From NCBI GenBank assembly GCA_036785325.1, contig JAXIVH010000145.1, forward strand, positions 134,001 to 198,000: a DNA stretch of 64,000 nucleotides. The letters are read 5' to 3'. This DNA is from Urophycis tenuis (lineage: Eukaryota > Chordata > Actinopteri > Gadiformes > Phycidae). The notes under the pieces are model-generated. The model saw only the letters and a list, made by a program, of their open reading frames with translations, was not told the origin of the DNA and did no database searches. Both the position numbers and the translations under genes were made by a program. This document shows positions 10,973 to 23,147 of this stretch, in pieces (position 1 is the first letter of the stretch; each line of letters opens with the position of its first letter).

Positions 10973-13307
10973 AAAAGTTGAAGGTATGTTTTTAGCTGCT
11001 GGGTAGACTTCAGTCAACCTGACGCAGTTTTGTCTGTGAGCAACCAAATTGCTCGGGGATGGGCTCATTTTAAGCGGGGAAATCTAAGGTTCCCAACGGC
11101 GTATGGCAAGACTATATTGAGTCATGGGTCGTTGAAATACTAACCTAATTAATTTCTGTTCTTTATTGAAAGATTGATCTTAATTGAAACGTTGAAGGTA
11201 TGTTTTTAGCTGCTGGGTAGACTTCAGTCAACCTGACGCAGTTTTGTCTGTGAGCAACCAGACTGCTCGCGGATGGGCTCATTTTAAGCAGGGAAATCTA
11301 AGCTTTCCAACGGCGTATGGCAAGACTATATTGACTCATTGGTCGTTGAAATACTAAGATAATTAATTCGTGATCTGTAAGGAAAGATTGATGTTAATTG
11401 AAACGTTGAAGGTATGTTTTTAGCTGCTGGGTAGACTTCAGTCAACCTGACGCAGTTTTGTCTCTGAGCAACCAAATCGCTCGGGGATGGGCTCATTTTA
11501 AGCGGGGAAATCTAAGCTTTCTAACGGCGTATGGCAAGACTATATTGACTCATGGGTCGTTGAAATACTAAGCTAATTAATTTGTGATCTGTAAGGAAAG
11601 ATTGATGTTAATTGAAACGTTGAAGGTATGTTTTTAGCTGCTGGGTAGACTTCAGTCAACCTGACGCAGTTTTGTCTGTGAGCAACCAGACTGCTCGCAG
11701 ATGGGCTCAGTTAAAGTGGGGAAATCTAAGCTTTCCAACGGCGTATGGAAAGACTATATTGACTCATTGGTCGTTGAAATACTAAGCTAATTAATTTGTG
11801 ATCTGTAAGGAAAGATTGATGTTAATTGAAACGTTGAAGGTATGTTTTTAGCTGCTGGGTAGACTTCAGTCAACCTGACGCAGTTTAGTCTGTGATCAAC
11901 CAGACTGCTCGCGGATGGGCTCATTTTAAGCGGGGAAATCTAAGCTTTCCAACAGCGTATGGCAAGACTATATTCACCAAAGGGCCGTTGAAATACTAAG
12001 CTAATTAATTTGTGTTCTGTAAGGAAAGATTGATTTTAATTGAAACGTTAAAGGTATGTTTTTAGCTGCTGGGTAGACTTCATTCAACCTGACGCAGTTT
12101 AGTCTGTGATCAACCAGACTGCTCGCGGATGGGCTCATTTTAAGCGGGGAAATCTAAGATTTCCAACGGCATATGGCAAGACTATATTGACTCATGAGTT
12201 GTTGAAATACTAAGCTAATTAATTTTTGTTCTTTATTGAAAGATTGATCTTAATTGAAACGTTGAAGGTATGTTTTTAGCTGCTGGGTAGACTTCAGTCA
12301 CCCTGACGCAGTTTTGTCTCTGAGCAACCAAATCGCTCGGGGATGGTCTCATTTTAAGCGGGGAAATCTAAGCTTTCCAACGGCGTATGGCAAGACTATA
12401 TTGACTCATGGTTCGTTGAAATACTAAGCTAATTAATTTGTGTTCTGTAAGGAAAGATTGATGTTAATCGAAACGTTTAAGGTATGTTTTTAGCTGCTGG
12501 GTAGACTTCAGTCAACCTGACGCAGTTTAGTCTGTGGTCAACCAGAATGCTCGCGGATGGGCTCATTTTAAGCGGGGAAATCTAAGCTTTCCAACGGCGT
12601 ATGGCAAGACTATATTGACTCATGGGTCGTTGAAATACTAAGCTAATTAATTTGTGTTCTGTAAGGAAAGATTGATGTTAATTGAAACGTTGAAGGTATG
12701 TTTTTAGCTGCTGGGTAGACTTCAGTCAACCTGACGCAGTTTAGTCTGTGAGCAACCAAATTGCTCGGGGATGGGCTCATTATAAGCGGGGAAATCAAAG
12801 CTTTCCAACGGCATCTGGCAAGACTATATTGACTCATGGGTCGTTGAAATACTAAGCTAATTAATTTGTGTTCTGTAAGGAAAGATTGATGTTAATTGAA
12901 ACGTTGGAGGTATGTTTTTAGCTGCTGGGTAGACTTCAGTCAACCTGACGCAGTTTAGTCTGTGATCAACCAGACTGCTCGGGGATGGGCTCATTTTAAG
13001 CGGGGAAATCTAAGCTTTCCAACGGCGTATGGCAAGACTATATTGACTCATGGGTCGTTGAAATACTAAGCTAATTAATTTGTGTTCTGTAAGGAAAGAT
13101 TGATGTTAATTGAAACGTTGAAGGTATGTTTTTAGCTGCTGGGTAGACTTCAGTCAACCTGACACAGTTTAGTCTGTGATCAACCAGACTGCTCGCGGAT
13201 GGGCTCATTTTAAGCGGGGAAATCTAAGCTTTCCAACGGCGTATGGCAAGACTATATTGACTCATGGGTCGTTGAAATACTAAGCTAATTAATTTGTGTT
13301 CTGTAAG
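10973..13307 (+). repeat. 214-bp satellite block S1 (11 monomers)
   Basis: AAGGTATGTTTTTAGCTGCT or close variants start at 10981, 11195, 11409, 11623, 11837, 12051, 12265, 12479, 12693, 12907 and 13121, an exact 214-bp period. Monomers differ mainly in a variable segment after GTCTGTGA. The block is cut at 13307 by the LTR retrotransposon and resumes at 21744. Confidence 0.97.
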
Positions 13308-13787
13308 TGTGACGAGTGGGGGGTGATTGAATGGATGTTGCCAACAACGCCACCTGGGGAGTCGCGCCCCAGGAAATAGTTATTAGGATGGACTAAGGTC
13401 ACACCGGTTCGAATCACCACAAGGGCAGAGACACTATGGAAAATTACAAAAAAACACTTTATTTTTAATAACATGGCATGTGAACCTTCACAATCATAAA
13501 ATGTGGATCTGTCAGTTTGAAATAGGCCAAATAAGGAATAACTAAAGAAAAGGGGAAGACAGAGCTGGGGCTTACCTCGGCGACCAAAATCAAGAAAAGG
13601 GGGAAACCAAATACACCCGTGGCACGCACGCACACACACCCACACGCTCAGGGGGTGAACAAAACCCACCACCAGGGGTGAGGTCGCCGCCTTGGGCCCA
13701 CAGCACCTGTCAACAAAAGAAAAGCACAAAATATTTAAACCAGGCCTCACGATCAAAACAGACAGTAAGAAATCCACAATGCTGATA

Positions 13788-13830
<43 letters not shown>

Positions 13831-14759
13831 CCTTCCCAATTACAAACCAAATGAACCTAAAACAAATAAACCAAATGTAAATAAACCAATTGTAAATAAA
13901 CAAATGTAAGTAAACCAATTGTAAATAAACAAATGTAAGTAAACCAATTGTAAATAAACAAATGTAAGTAAACAAATTGTAAATAAATGTAAATAAACCA
14001 GTTGTAAATAAATGTAAATAAATCAATTGTCAATAAACAAAATAAACTCTGTCGATGAAAGGCAAAAGGAAACCTAATTAAGTCCGTAACACATTAAAAG
14101 ATCGCACAGGCAGCATAGAACCAAAAGCGAGGGGAGAGTCAAAGGCGATGTAAGCCAAAGGCAGCGGTATAGAGCCCAAGCAGCGGTATAGAGCCCAGTG
14201 ACTGTGGCGGTGGTTCGGGAGTACCGTCGGCCCCACTGGTACAGCGTCCCAGCGTGCCAGGGGAGGGACGCTCCAAGCTGCAGCACAGAGAGTGATCATC
14301 ACTATAGGTCGAAAATTGGTTACAGACAAGAAGGCGGACAACGCCGACTTACCGACAGAGGCCAGACCCACGCCCAGGAGAGCCCTCAGCAACGCAACCC
14401 AACTGATACCAACAGCGCGCCACACTGCCACAGAGAGGAAGACTGCATCACCATTACGCATCGCATTGCTGAATGGGAGGAGGAAAAGGCGCGGTGCGCA
14501 CATTACCTGAGTGTATTCACGAAACAGTGTGTGCCGCTAAGGGACACACCGACCGGCACACGGGCATAACCAGCTACCTTCCTGACTGGTTGTTATCACG
14601 GGCCAAAGCCACCACGGCGTCAGCCGACCCGGAAGGAGAGAGAGCAAAGGAATGCGCCAGGTGTAACCCCCCTCTATATCAGCACGGAGCGGCAAAGCGC
14701 CGCCCATCAATCACCGCTCCAGCTGGGAAGGGGAGGGGGTCAACGGCGCTCCGGTCACA
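13308..14759 (-). repeat. 3' LTR of the Gypsy element (left copy, 1452 bp)
   Basis: Matches the right LTR over its full length. It differs by a short CA tract region (13786-13829, 44 bp against 144 bp), a 19-bp tandem duplication near 14163-14200 and a 4-bp difference near 13640. These three account exactly for the 77-bp length difference. It includes a TAAATAAACAAATG-type minisatellite at about 13870-14050. Confidence 0.95.
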
Positions 14760-14775
14760 CCTACCCCCACCCTTT
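14760..14775 (-). other. Polypurine tract of the Gypsy element
   Basis: On the minus strand the 16 bases before the 3' LTR read AAAGGGTGGGGGTAGG, with one T interrupting each purine run. Position and composition fit the plus-strand primer of reverse transcription. Confidence 0.75.
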
Positions 14776-14812
14776 GCATCGTCGCCCCGACGATGAAGAT
14801 GGAACCAACAAG

Positions 14813-17800
14813 CTAGGACCAAGGTCGAAAGAGGGCCGTCTGCGAATGCAGCATCGGAGCTGGGGGCCTAACCGCCACCTGACCAGATTGCCCGGCTGCC
14901 CGAGGAAGATGGTGGATGTTCGGGTGAGAGCCGGCAGTAGAGCGGGCGGTCCGGCGCAGAGCCTGGGAACTAGTACTCGGAGAGTCAGGTGAAGGCAGTG
15001 CGGAAGCCGGAGGAGAGGGGCCTACAGCCCCCGGAGGCACCACCGCACTGGGCCTAGCCTGTACTGGTTCTATAGCCGGGGCCGCAGAAGGCGGCAATGC
15101 AGGAGCGGCAGACACAAGAACCCAGACTTCCCCATCGGAGTCATCATCTGCAGGAGCCACCATGGAAGGAGGGGACGGCGGCCGAGATGGACAAACTGCA
15201 GTCTCGGAAGGGACCACAGCTTTAAGCATGTCGCGATGTACATTTCGGGTCTTCTGTAGCTCCTCCACAGGAGCCACGGTATACACGGCTCCACCGTCAG
15301 CAGGAGCCCTTACCACCTGGTGGACCACCGAGCTCCAGAGGTCTTGGATCTTATGTCGACCTCTAGCGCCATGGTCCCTCAGGTATACTATCTGGCCCAC
15401 GGGAAGCGGTGCATCCTGAACCCGCCGGTCGTGCCTCTCCTTTCGTCGGTCCGCTGCAGCCTGAAGCCGTTCGCGAGCCCCTTCAAATGCCACTTGCAGT
15501 CTGGCTTGATGTTCAGCAACCCAGTTCTGCACTTCGCCAGACACTGGCTCCGGGACCCGACCCAACAGGAAGTCCACGGGAAGCCGAGGTTCTTGACCGA
15601 ACATCAAATAAAAGGGTGACTCACCAGTGCCCTGATGGGGTGTGGTGTTGTAGCAAAAGAGCACCTGAGGCAGACAGGAAGCCCAGTCCCGCTTCCGGGA
15701 TGGTGGTAGAGTACGCAGGAGGTTGTGGAGGGTTCGGTTGAACCGCTCACACTGACCGTTACCTGCTGGATGGTAAGGAGTAGTACGGGACTTGGAGACA
15801 CCGTACAAGGAGCAGAGCTGATGGATCAAAGCGCTCTCGAAACTCCTACCTTGGTCCGAATGGATGCGGCTTGGGACACCAAATTTATAAAACCATTCGG
15901 ACACCAGGACCTGGGCCACTGTCGGGGCGCGCTGGTCCCGGGTGGGAACAGCCACCGTGAACTTACTGAACACATCAGTTAGAACCAAGACGTTCTCAAG
16001 GCCAGACCGGGAGGGCTCGAGCAGCGTGAAATCGAGAGCCAGAATCTCGTTAGGTCGGGAAGCCAGCAGATGGCCCATGTAGCTGTGTGGTACTTGGCCA
16101 CCGTCCTTTGCGACCTGGCAGCGCTCACACTTCTGGACCCAGCTCTTGATGTCTGACGACATTCCCGGCCAGTAACATCGCTGCCGCACAAGCTCTGATG
16201 TCCTCTCAATTCCTTGATGGCCGTGCTCCTGATGGAGCTGGTGAAGAGTCTCCTGCCTGAGTGCCGCAGGTAAGAGAAGCTGAAGATACTCTTCCCCTCC
16301 GTCGGGACGGAAAACCCGACGGAAGAGTACGCCATCTTCTTCCACCAGGCGATCCCACTGACGCAGAAGAGCAATGGCAGGCTTAGAAAGCCGATGCCTC
16401 TCGAGAGCGGTGGGAAGAGACCCTCTGTGCCAAAAACACAGTACCTCCCTTAAGAGAGGGTCATCCTCCTGGAGGGAATGGAGGTCAGCGGCCGAGTGGG
16501 TAGGAAGAACGGAGACCAGAGACTGATGAGCAACCACTGCAGGATCATGGCGTGGATGGTGCTGAATGTCGCTGGGGACCAAGGTACCCAGCGAAAACGG
16601 GGCAGATGATTCAGCTACTGGTACGTACTGCCGCGACAAGGCGTCAGCATTCCGGTTGCTGCGGCCGGACCGGTAAGTGATTTCAAAATCGAAGGCAGCA
16701 AGTGCAGCGGCCCACCTATGCTCTGTAGCTCCAAGCTTAGCGGACTGGAGATGGCTTAACGGGTTATTGTCGGTATACACAATAAACTTGTGCCCTAACA
16801 AATATTCCCGAAACTTCTCCGTCACGGCCCACTTGAGCGCCAGGAATTCAAGCTTCATAGAGCTATAGTTGGACATATTGCGCTCAGTGGGCCGGAGACC
16901 CCTGCTAGCATAGGCTATGGGTCGCACACCACTGTCCGTCTGTTGTGAGAGCACAGCCCCTAGGCCCCCGTGGCTAGCATCAATCTCCACAATGAATGGA
17001 CGCGAGAAGTCAGCGTATGCCAGCACCGGGGCCGAGACCAGCTTCGACTTCAGAGCTGTAAAGCTCTCCTCACACTGAGGGGTCCAGGCTACCCCCAAAG
17101 CATGGCCAGTCCCCTTCCTCGACTTCGTACCAGCAAGACCAGCTACCAGCTGATGCAAGGGCTTAGCCAGCATGGCGAAACCCTCCACGAACCGCCGGTA
17201 GTAGCTGGCAAAACCCAAGAAGGAACGCAGTTCTGTGACATGACTAGGCCGCTGCCAGTTAGCCACAGCCTCTACCTTTTTGGGGTCAGTGGAGACTCCC
17301 TGGCTGGAAATGACATGCCCCAAATATGACACCTGCTGTTGGAAAAATGCACACTTTTCCACTTTGGCCTTCAGACCTTCCCTCTGGAGCCGACCAAGCA
17401 CCAGTTCCAGCCGCTGGAGATGTTGATCAACAGAGGATGAAAAGACGATTAGGTCGTCTAAATAGAGCAGCAGGGACTGACCCTGCTGGTCGCCAAACAT
17501 CCTCTGCATCAGCCGCTGGAAGGTGCTCGGGGCATTGCAGAGGCCAAAGGGCATTCGGTTAAACTCGAAGAGGCCAAAGGGAGTGCAAAAAGCGGTTTTG
17601 GGGCGGTCTTGCTCAGCCATGGGTACCTGGTTATACCCACTGGCGAGGTCGATGGTTGAAAACCAGCGGGCCCCAGAAAGGCTGTCCAAGCTCTCCTCAA
17701 TGCGAGGCAGTGGGAAAGCATCCTTTCTGGTCTTGCTGTTGAGGAGGCGGTAGTCCACACACAGCCGCAAACTCCCATCCTTTTTTCGAACCAGGACGAT

Positions 17801-18970
17801 GGGCGACGCGTATGGACTACTGCTCTCTCTGATTACCTGTGCCTCCAGCAGCTGGTTGATATGGGCCTTGACAGCCTCATACTCTGAAGGGGGTATGCGC
17901 CGATACCTTTGCCGAACAGGCACGTCATCGAGCAGAGGTATATCGTGGGATAAAAGATTGGTGCAGCCCAAATCTCCATCATGAGCTGCGAAGACCGAAC
18001 TATATTTCTGCAGCAGGGACTTCACACTGGCTTGCTCTGGCTCGGTTAAAGCAGACAGGTCCAAAGACGCCATCCTATCCAGAATGGAAGGACCAGCGGT
18101 CTGAGAAGAGATGGTGGCGGTGGTTGACCCCACTTCCGTCACTCCTGCGGGCAAGCTGACAATCTGGGCCTCCTTCAAGGCCCCAAGATTGGTTCGTTGG
18201 TACAGGAGAACCTCAGCGGTCCCCACATTAACAACCGGGACCCACACTGTACCCTGAACCACCTTCAACAGGCAAGGTGAGACGAGCAGCCCAGCAGGCA
18301 GACCCGACTCAGGAGGCTCAAACAAGGTACTCTGACCAGAGAACTGGGCGGGACAGGTAGCGGCGACCAGCTGTGTTACCCCACCGGGTATGCGCACTGT
18401 CCGCTTGCCTCGGACCTTCACTGAACCAGCGAGGCCTGACACGACCTGAGTAGCAGACTGATGGCACTGCCGGAGGGCCGCAACGACTGCACCAGGTGCC
18501 CCCGAAACCGGAGGTGACTCCAATAGGGCGGACCCGAACACACCAAAAAGCTCTTTATAGCACCTGCGGATTACATTCATCCCCAAGATTCCAGGGACAG
18601 ATGACCCAGTGCCAGGGGGGTCCCTCACGACAAGAATCCCACAGCCAGACATCACCTTTCCACACAACTCCACCTCCAACTCTAGATAGCCTATGTACGG
18701 AATGGCCAGGCCGTTAGCTGCACGCAGCTGCAACCAATGGCAAGAACGAAGGCGATCAAGCCCCCAAGGTTCAAAATGCTCCAGAAAGAAACTCTCTGTG
18801 ATGGTGGTTACCATGGACCCAGTGTCCACCAAACAGTCAGTGGTAGCTCCCCCAATGGAGACGTTAACATGCGGACAGGGAGCAATTAGGCCAGCTGCCA
18901 CATCTTGCTGTGAGCCTGTAGGTTCCTCAGCTAAGCTTTGGCTCTGCAGCTCAGCAGGCTTCAGTTTCCC
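14813..18970 (-). CDS. pol: Gypsy pol polyprotein (protease-RT-RNase H-integrase)
   Basis: The frame is open from the gag overlap (18970) to the stop at 14813. Counting residues from 18901, the protease active site DTGS is at 26-29. The reverse-transcriptase box YLDD is at 480-483, with the SPIVLVRKKDGSLR and FNRMPFGLCNAPSTFQ blocks upstream. The RNase H first Asp is at 641 (EIDAS). The integrase has an HHCC zinc region (HGHQG ... CERCQ) and catalytic D957, D1016 and E1052, that is a DD35E spacing. A Pro/Ser/Ala-rich tail ends the protein. I see no ATG that would decide a separate start; the frame continues upstream into gag in the -1 frame, so expression as a Gag-Pol fusion is inferred. No internal stop or frameshift is seen. 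Confidence 0.95.
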   Translation of the reverse strand, partial: GKLKPAELQSQSLAEEPTGSQQDVAAGLIAPCPHVNVSIGGATTDCLVDTGSMVTTITESFFLEHFEPWGLDRLRSCHWLQLRAANGLAIPYIGYLELEVELCGKVMSGCGILVVRDPPGTGSSVPGILGMNVIRRCYKELFGVFGSALLESPPVSGAPGAVVAALRQCHQSATQVVSGLAGSVKVRGKRTVRIPGGVTQLVAATCPAQFSGQSTLFEPPESGLPAGLLVSPCLLKVVQGTVWVPVVNVGTAEVLLYQRTNLGALKEAQIVSLPAGVTEVGSTTATISSQTAGPSILDRMASLDLSALTEPEQASVKSLLQKYSSVFAAHDGDLGCTNLLSHDIPLLDDVPVRQRYRRIPPSEYEAVKAHINQLLEAQVIRESSSPYASPIVLVRKKDGSLRLCVDYRLLNSKTRKDAFPLPRIEESLDSLSGARWFSTIDLASGYNQVPMAEQDRPKTAFCTPFGLFEFNRMPFGLCNAPSTFQRLMQRMFGDQQGQSLLLYLDDLIVFSSSVDQHLQRLELVLGRLQREGLKAKVEKCAFFQQQVSYLGHVISSQGVSTDPKKVEAVANWQRPSHVTELRSFLGFASYYRRFVEGFAMLAKPLHQLVAGLAGTKSRKGTGHALGVAWTPQCEESFTALKSKLVSAPVLAYADFSRPFIVEIDASHGGLGAVLSQQTDSGVRPIAYASRGLRPTERNMSNYSSMKLEFLALKWAVTEKFREYLLGHKFIVYTDNNPLSHLQSAKLGATEHRWAAALAAFDFEITYRSGRSNRNADALSRQYVPVAESSAPFSLGTLVPSDIQHHPRHDPAVVAHQSLVSVLPTHSAADLHSLQEDDPLLREVLCFWHRGSLPTALERHRLSKPAIALLRQWDRLVEEDGVLFRRVFRPDGGEEYLQLLLPAALRQETLHQLHQEHGHQGIERTSELVRQRCYWPGMSSDIKSWVQKCERCQVAKDGGQVPHSYMGHLLASRPNEILALDFTLLEPSRSGLENVLVLTDVFSKFTVAVPTRDQRAPTVAQVLVSEWFYKFGVPSRIHSDQGRSFESALIHQLCSLYGVSKSRTTPYHPAGNGQCERFNRTLHNLLRTLPPSRKRDWASCLPQVLFCYNTTPHQGTGESPFYLMFGQEPRLPVDFLLGRVPEPVSGEVQNWVAEHQARLQVAFEGARERLQAAADRRKERHDRRVQDAPLPVGQIVYLRDHGARGRHKIQDLWSSVVHQVVRAPADGGAVYTVAPVEELQKTRNVHRDMLKAVVPSETAVCPSRPPSPPSMVAPADDDSDGEVWVLVSAAPALPPSAAPAIEPVQARPSAVVPPGAVGPSPPASALPSPDSPSTSSQALRRTARSTAGSHPNIHHLPRAAGQSGQVAVRPPAPMLHSQTALFRPWS

Positions 18971-20043
18971 TGTGGCTGAAAGGACTGAGGGGGCATGGCT
19001 GCATTCGGATCACCGTTTGGGCCAGCATTAGCACGCCAACGAGGGTGAACCCTCTCAGGGTTTCTAGGAAAGAAGCCCGGTTGCCGATAGCCCCGGCCCC
19101 TCGCCAAGCGAGGTGCAGGGCCTGGAGCGGGCGGGGCCTGCAAGGAAGCGACTGCCTGAGCAAGGCCATTCAGCTGCTCCTGTTGCTGTTTTAGGAGATC
19201 CATTAGCTCACCCAAACCTGGTGGCTGGGTAACAGCCGGAGGGATTGGCTGGGGAGTGACCTGAGGGGCCGGTTGGAGGCGGCCCTGCACCCCATATTGG
19301 AGGCCATAAGCTGTGGGCAATGAAAAGCTACGCGCCCTAGCTCCTCCTGGTAGACCTTCTCTCTCCCATCTCATCGCTTCGCTACGCAACTCCAACAGGG
19401 TACAGTCAGGTAGACGACGGACCAACTGCTTCAGCTCTCGCCGAAGGGAGCTATCAAGAACATGCTCTACAAACTGATCCCTCAGGAGGACACCGGCGTT
19501 GGGCATCCCACCCGGTGCATGTTGCTCAACTTGCGCCATGAGGGCCATAAGAGCTAAGGAGAACTCTTGAAGTGACTCCCCTTCCTGTTGGTGCCGAGAA
19601 AAGAATGCCTGCTGGAGGGTAACATGAGACTGGGTGCCCTCATACAGCTCCCTTAAGATGGCAATGATCTGAGCTGGGTCCCTACGCTCTCCCTCAGAGC
19701 GAAACTTTATTTCCTGCTTTGCTTCTCCTTCTAGGTGGTCATATAGAAATAAGGCTTGATCTACAACGGAAAGATGGCGGGCCCGCACACATGCCTGGAC
19801 TTCTTCCACCCATTCAACAACACCCATGCCTGTCTTACCATTAAACATGGGACATTTACGGTCCCTAGGGATCACTACCAACCTCTCCGTGACAGCAGCA
19901 GCAACACCTGCCGCGGAGCCAGAAGACGAAGCCGCGCCGCCAAGGCCTGCCACAGGCGCGGCGGCCTCTCGCCGGAGCCGCTCATTGTCCGCCTTAAGCT
20001 GTGAGATCAACTCCCTGAGCTGCTGCATCTCGTCACTATCCAT
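18961..20043 (-). CDS. gag: Gypsy gag protein, 360 aa
   Basis: Starts at the ATG 20041-20043 (the frame extends two codons upstream only through a GTG). The N-terminus is a probable coiled coil (residues about 5-30, Leu/Glu/Arg-rich). A low-complexity Ala/Gly/Ser linker and a capsid-like helical region follow (about 55-240, containing CPMFNGK, a W-E-E segment and an LRDQFVEHVL segment), of the kind shared by Ty3/Gypsy gags. The C-terminus is Gln/Pro-rich, then Arg/Gly/Pro-rich. No CCHC zinc knuckle is present, so RNA binding may rest on the basic tail. The frame stops at TGA 18961-18963, directly after a slippery heptamer. Confidence 0.9.
   Translation of the reverse strand: MDSDEMQQLRELISQLKADNERLRREAAAPVAGLGGAASSSGSAAGVAAAVTERLVVIPRDRKCPMFNGKTGMGVVEWVEEVQACVRARHLSVVDQALFLYDHLEGEAKQEIKFRSEGERRDPAQIIAILRELYEGTQSHVTLQQAFFSRHQQEGESLQEFSLALMALMAQVEQHAPGGMPNAGVLLRDQFVEHVLDSSLRRELKQLVRRLPDCTLLELRSEAMRWEREGLPGGARARSFSLPTAYGLQYGVQGRLQPAPQVTPQPIPPAVTQPPGLGELMDLLKQQQEQLNGLAQAVASLQAPPAPGPAPRLARGRGYRQPGFFPRNPERVHPRWRANAGPNGDPNAAMPPQSFQPQGN
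18964..18970 (-). promoter_or_regulatory. -1 ribosomal frameshift slippery site GGGAAAC
   Basis: Minus-strand GGGAAAC fits the X-XXY-YYZ rule in the gag frame (G GGA AAC) and is followed at once by the gag TGA. The -1 frame is open from here through pol. The arrangement is the standard signal for Gag-Pol synthesis; a downstream pseudoknot was not tested. Confidence 0.8.
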
Positions 20044-20192
20044 CCTCACCTGAAGACACTCGAGAAGGTGCTACCAAAAATCGAATGGTGGATTATACAC
20101 CGCTGCCTTGGCTCTACAAATACACAATCAACTAATCAATCAGAAAGAAAAATAACCCAAAAGAAAATGCCTCTGCCCCCTTTACATGTGGC

Positions 20193-20210
20193 GTCCTGCC
20201 GACAACGCCA
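20193..20210 (-). other. Candidate primer-binding site
   Basis: Four bases inside the 5' LTR the minus strand reads TGGCGTTGTCGGCAGGAC. It begins TGG, as expected for pairing with a tRNA 3' CCA. The matching tRNA cannot be named without a search. Confidence 0.6.
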
Positions 20211-20214
20211 AGTA

Positions 20215-21743
<1,529 letters not shown>

Positions 21744-22170
21744 TAAGGAAAGATTGATGTTAATTGAAACGTTGAAGGTATGTTTTTAGCTGCTGGGTAG
21801 ACTTCAGTCAACCTGACGCAGTTTAGTCTGTGATCAACCAGACTGCTCGCGGATGGGCTCATTTTAAGCGGGGAAATCTAAGCTTTCCAACGGCGTATGG
21901 CAAGACTATATTCACTAAAGGGTCGTTGAAATACTAAGCTAATTAATTTGTGTTCTGTAAGGAAAGATTGATGTTAATTGAAACGTTGAAGGTATGTCTT
22001 TAGCTGCTGGGTAGACTCCAGTCAACCTGACGCAGATTTGTCTGTGAGCAACCAAATTGCTCGGAGATGGGCGCATTTTAAACGGGGAAATCTAAGCTTT
22101 CCAACGACGTATGGCATGACTATATTTGCCCACGGTTCGTCGAAATAATAAGCTGATTCATGTGTGTTCT
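21744..22170 (+). repeat. 214-bp satellite block S1 continued (2 monomers)
   Basis: AAGGTATG at 21775 and 21989. The first is in register with 13121 once the 8440-bp insertion plus TSD is removed. The last monomer is the boundary variant (CGACGTATGGCATGACTATA, CGTCGAAATAATAAGCTGATTC) seen before most modules. Confidence 0.95.
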
Positions 22171-22872
22171 GTTGGCTGTGGAAAGAAAATAGCACACAAG
22201 TCACACCAAGTCACCTTTATTGTCAGTGATAAACATTAATAAATAAACAGTATGGACATTGTATAAACAGTTGTATAAAAAGTGTAAACGGTATGAACAG
22301 TGTTCTTATAAAAGATATCAATATCAATACTGATCACGTGTGTATTTTATATTTCCAGATTATTTAGTGATGAGCCAGAGCCTGTGACTCGCACCAACCG
22401 GCCCGTTCAGCCCACTGTGTTGTCGTCCTCCACCCGGCCGAAGCCTCCTGCGCCCACCCGCCTCCAGCCGAGGCCTCCTGCTGCGTCAGCCTGTGGCCCG
22501 CCCGCCCCCTGTGTCGGCAGCACCCATACCGCTGGTCCTCCCCGCACAGCCACAGGCCTCCTCCGTCCTGCTTCGTGGGCCATCCTGCAGCTGTCTCTGC
22601 AGTCATCGTGTGTCAAAACCATTCAAACTTGTATATGGTAACATTTCAAAATGACACCAGCATAAATGAGGACCTTGCAATAGGTTGTGTGTTACAGGAC
22701 CCCCCTGGCATACAGCTGTATGTCTCTGTGAAGGTGGTTGTGAAGAACGGCATCCGGCTGAACAAGTACAAGTGCCGGCGAGGCAGCAACTCTCTCGAGG
22801 GGTTGCACGCCCACCTGGTTAACGCCATCCCTTCACAGCGATGTGGGATCATGCCGTTCCAAGTAAGTGATT

Positions 22873-22909
<37 letters not shown>

Positions 22910-23147
22910 GCGCATATATGCACACACACATACGCATATATACACACACATATATATATATATACTTATACATAGCTGACCCTTTTTTTCCCCCTTCTCG
23001 GGGATTATGCTCCCAGTTTTGATCTCGGACGTCTGGTCACTTGTAGCATATAATAATATTCTATTACTGTTAAGCCAACTATGAATAATAAAACAGGCCA
23101 AAACATGTGTCCTTTATCATAGCTACACGTATTACAAAAAAAACGCG
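22171..23147 (+). repeat. Composite module M1
   Basis: Left part GTTGGCTGTGGAAAG to TTTCCAG is intron-like. A proline-rich exon-like segment starts at 22359 (reads DEPEPVT in frame, but TTTAGTGA here makes an early stop). The 55-codon exon-like segment is 22698-22862, preceded by TTACAG and followed by GTAAGT. It contains DPPGIQLY and the KYKCRRGSNSLEGLHAHL region. CA/TA microsatellite and the common right end follow. From memory the second segment resembles the RGSxSLExFHxHL region of uncharacterised, probably transposon-derived fish proteins; this needs a search. Confidence 0.85.

Noticed and set aside
10973..13307. CRISPR-like array interpretation of the regular 214-bp repeat
   Set aside because: No short repeats separated by unique spacers, no cas genes, and the context is a eukaryotic satellite.
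13400..13425. GGTTCGAATCA resembling a tRNA B box in the left LTR (also in the right LTR)
   Set aside because: No matching A box, cloverleaf or terminator; it is ordinary LTR sequence repeated in both LTRs.
14198..14569. 123-codon plus-strand frame in both LTRs (also 21182-21553)
   Set aside because: Lies antisense within LTR sequence, with no recognised domain and no retroelement role on that strand.
22384..22641. 85-codon proline-rich frame in each module as a gene
   Set aside because: Starts at a GTG inside an acceptor-bordered segment and ends at a stop formed by the next donor-like site; better explained as an exon relic with a later frame change.
22575..22874. 99-codon frame in each module as a complete small gene
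   Set aside because: The frame begins out of phase in the proline-rich segment and runs into the donor GTAAGT; only the 55-codon part is conserved as an exon.
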